NCBI RefSeq assembly: GCF_036250675.1
Contig: NZ_CP109592.1
Location: 9,548,001 to 9,612,000, forward strand
DNA: 64,000 nt
Direction: 5' to 3'
Source: Streptomyces sp. NBC_01689
Lineage (GTDB): Bacteria; Actinomycetota; Actinomycetes; Streptomycetales; Streptomycetaceae
Below the pieces are notes generated by a model. It was not told the DNA's origin, searched no databases, and worked only from the letters and a program-made list of their open reading frames with translations. Below, in pieces: positions 62,911 through 64,000 of this stretch. The position numbers and the translations under genes are program-made. How positions within the stretch are numbered: position 1 is the stretch's first letter; every line of letters starts with the position of its first letter.

Positions 62911-64000
62911 ATGATCCGTGCGTACAAGTTCCTCATGCGGCCCACCGTGGGCCAGCAGGCCGCGCTCGGCGAGATGCTGCGGGACCACTGCTCCCTCTAC
63001 AACGGGGCCTTGCAGGAACGCCGCGATGCCTACCGGCACGCCTCGAAGACGAGCATCACGTACGGGCAGCAGTCCGCGCAGCTCAGGGAGATCCGGGCAT
63101 TCGACCCGGAGCGGCAGGGCCGCTGGTCGTTCAGCTCACAGCAGGCCACACTCCGCCGTCTGGAGAAGGCGTTCGCCGCGTTCTTCCGCCGGGTCAAGTC
63201 CGGTCAGACCCCCGGCCATCCGCGCTTTCGCGGGGTGAACTGGTTCGACACGGTGGACTTCCCCAAGGACGGCGACGGCTGCCGCTGGAACTCCACCCCG
63301 CACGACCCTGTGACCCGCGTCCGTTTCCAGGGCGTCGGGCACATCAAGGTCAATCAGCACCGCCCGGTGGCCGGCACGGTCAAGACCGTCAGCGTCAAGC
63401 GCGAGGGCAGGCGCTGGTACGTCGTGCTGACCGCCGAACAGACAAAGCCGCAGCCGCTGCCGCCGACCGGCAGCATGGTCGGCATCGACATGGGCATAGC
63501 CAACTTCCTCGCCGGCTCGGGCGGCGAGTTCGTGCCCGGTCCCCGGCACGGACGGCGCGCCGCCGCGAAGCTCGAAGCCGCACAGCAGGCACTGTCCCGC
63601 TTCCCCCGGGTTCGCCGGGACAAGCGCACCGCCAACCACCGGCGTGCCGTGGACAAGGTCGCCGGACTTCACCGCAAGGTACGCCTCCAGCGGCTCGACC
63701 ACGCGCACAAGACAGCCCTCGATCTGGTCCGCAAGCACGACGTCATCGCACACGAAGACCTCAAGATCCGCAGCGTGGTCAAGGCCCCCGCGCCGAAGCC
63801 GGACCCCGGCCGGCCCGGCGGCTTTCTGCCTAACGGGGCCGCCGCGAAGACAGGGCTGAACCGCTCGATCTCGGATGCCGGATGGGGGGTGTTCCTGACG
63901 ATCCTGCACGCCAAGGCTGAAAGCGCCGGACGAGAATTGATCGCCGTGGATCCCCGCAACACCTCCAGGACCTGCCCCACCTGCGGGCACGTCTCAGCGG
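62911..64000 (+). CDS. tnpB: TnpB RNA-guided nuclease homologue, 3' end beyond the window
   Basis: An open frame of 363 codons runs from the ATG at 62911 off the right edge without a stop. N-terminal residues MIRAYKFLMRPTVGQQAALGEML are typical of TnpB. The RuvC-type residues are Asp193 in VGIDMGIANF and Glu282 in VIAHEDLKI, and the zinc finger begins with TCPTCGH at the edge. TnpB is an RNA-guided endonuclease that uses an omega-RNA from the element's right end to keep the IS in place. GAAGGGGGG precedes the ATG. The final catalytic Asp lies outside. Confidence 0.9.
   Translation, partial: MIRAYKFLMRPTVGQQAALGEMLRDHCSLYNGALQERRDAYRHASKTSITYGQQSAQLREIRAFDPERQGRWSFSSQQATLRRLEKAFAAFFRRVKSGQTPGHPRFRGVNWFDTVDFPKDGDGCRWNSTPHDPVTRVRFQGVGHIKVNQHRPVAGTVKTVSVKREGRRWYVVLTAEQTKPQPLPPTGSMVGIDMGIANFLAGSGGEFVPGPRHGRRAAAKLEAAQQALSRFPRVRRDKRTANHRRAVDKVAGLHRKVRLQRLDHAHKTALDLVRKHDVIAHEDLKIRSVVKAPAPKPDPGRPGGFLPNGAAAKTGLNRSISDAGWGVFLTILHAKAESAGRELIAVDPRNTSRTCPTCGHVSA

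Larger units (their letters stand above)
62340..64000. mobile_element. IS200/IS605-family element, right end outside the window
   Basis: The element carries tnpA (minus) and tnpB (plus) back to back. Its left end is probably around 62335-62350, where a subterminal hairpin occurs. The right end, with any omega-RNA sequence overlapping the 3' end of tnpB, lies beyond the window. Elements of this group move as single-stranded circles without target duplication. Confidence 0.8.

Overview
The window is high-GC actinobacterial DNA, almost certainly Streptomyces: codon third positions are nearly all G or C, GTG starts and 4-bp ATGA/GTGA overlaps are common, and gene families such as SARP regulators, gamma-butyrolactone receptors, DUF6221 and a DevR/OsdR regulon are present. 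I saw no rRNA, tRNA or CRISPR array.

Region A (1-27.6 kb) is a dormancy/redox-stress island resembling the mycobacterial DosR and streptomycete OsdR regulons. It holds six universal stress proteins, a DoxX-like membrane protein, two zinc alcohol dehydrogenases, GAPDH, a GH65 phosphorylase with a beta-phosphoglucomutase-like phosphatase, a GNAT/acyl-CoA synthetase fusion, two CBS-BON proteins, a cNMP-domain protein, a DevS-like GAF kinase facing a DevR-like regulator, an Rv1733c-like protein, a PPOX-fold protein and a lipoprotein. A recurring palindrome close to GGGnCCGAnCGGnCCC lies upstream of most transcription units and is the likely DevR operator. The island is decaying: the pyruvate phosphate dikinase has an out-of-frame internal deletion, the flavodoxin has a nonsense codon and a frameshift, and the DUF4389 and XRE genes are truncated.

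Region B (27.6-30.5 kb) is a junction with debris: a hypothetical gene, a shattered IS5-type transposase, fifteen perfect copies of an 8-bp repeat and a broken DUF6221 gene.

Region C (30.5-40.6 kb) is a gamma-butyrolactone-type signalling locus: an AfsA-like synthase, a P450 with large Gly/Ala-rich additions, two ArpA/ScbR-like TetR receptors and a SARP. ARE-like operators precede afsA, both receptors and the SARP. The + strand is strongly G/T-skewed here, and long non-coding stretches are packed with short tandem repeats.

Region D (41.4-61.4 kb) is a biosynthetic locus of unknown product: a didomain aromatase/cyclase, an acyl-CoA-dehydrogenase-like protein, two Sfp-type PPTases, a condensation-thioesterase-like protein, two more SARPs, acyl-CoA carboxylase beta and epsilon subunits, a tandem ACP, a ketosynthase-like protein, an AMP-ligase-like protein and a LuxR-type regulator. 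Several lack their catalytic residues: KS Cys to Ala, C-domain HH to HP, TE Ser to Gly, and A10 Lys to Arg in the ligase. Coding low-complexity inserts are frequent. The likely cascade is signal synthase, receptor, SARPs, then the biosynthetic genes.

Region E (61.4-64 kb) holds a DUF817 membrane protein and an IS200/IS605 element with divergent tnpA and tnpB; tnpB runs off the window end.
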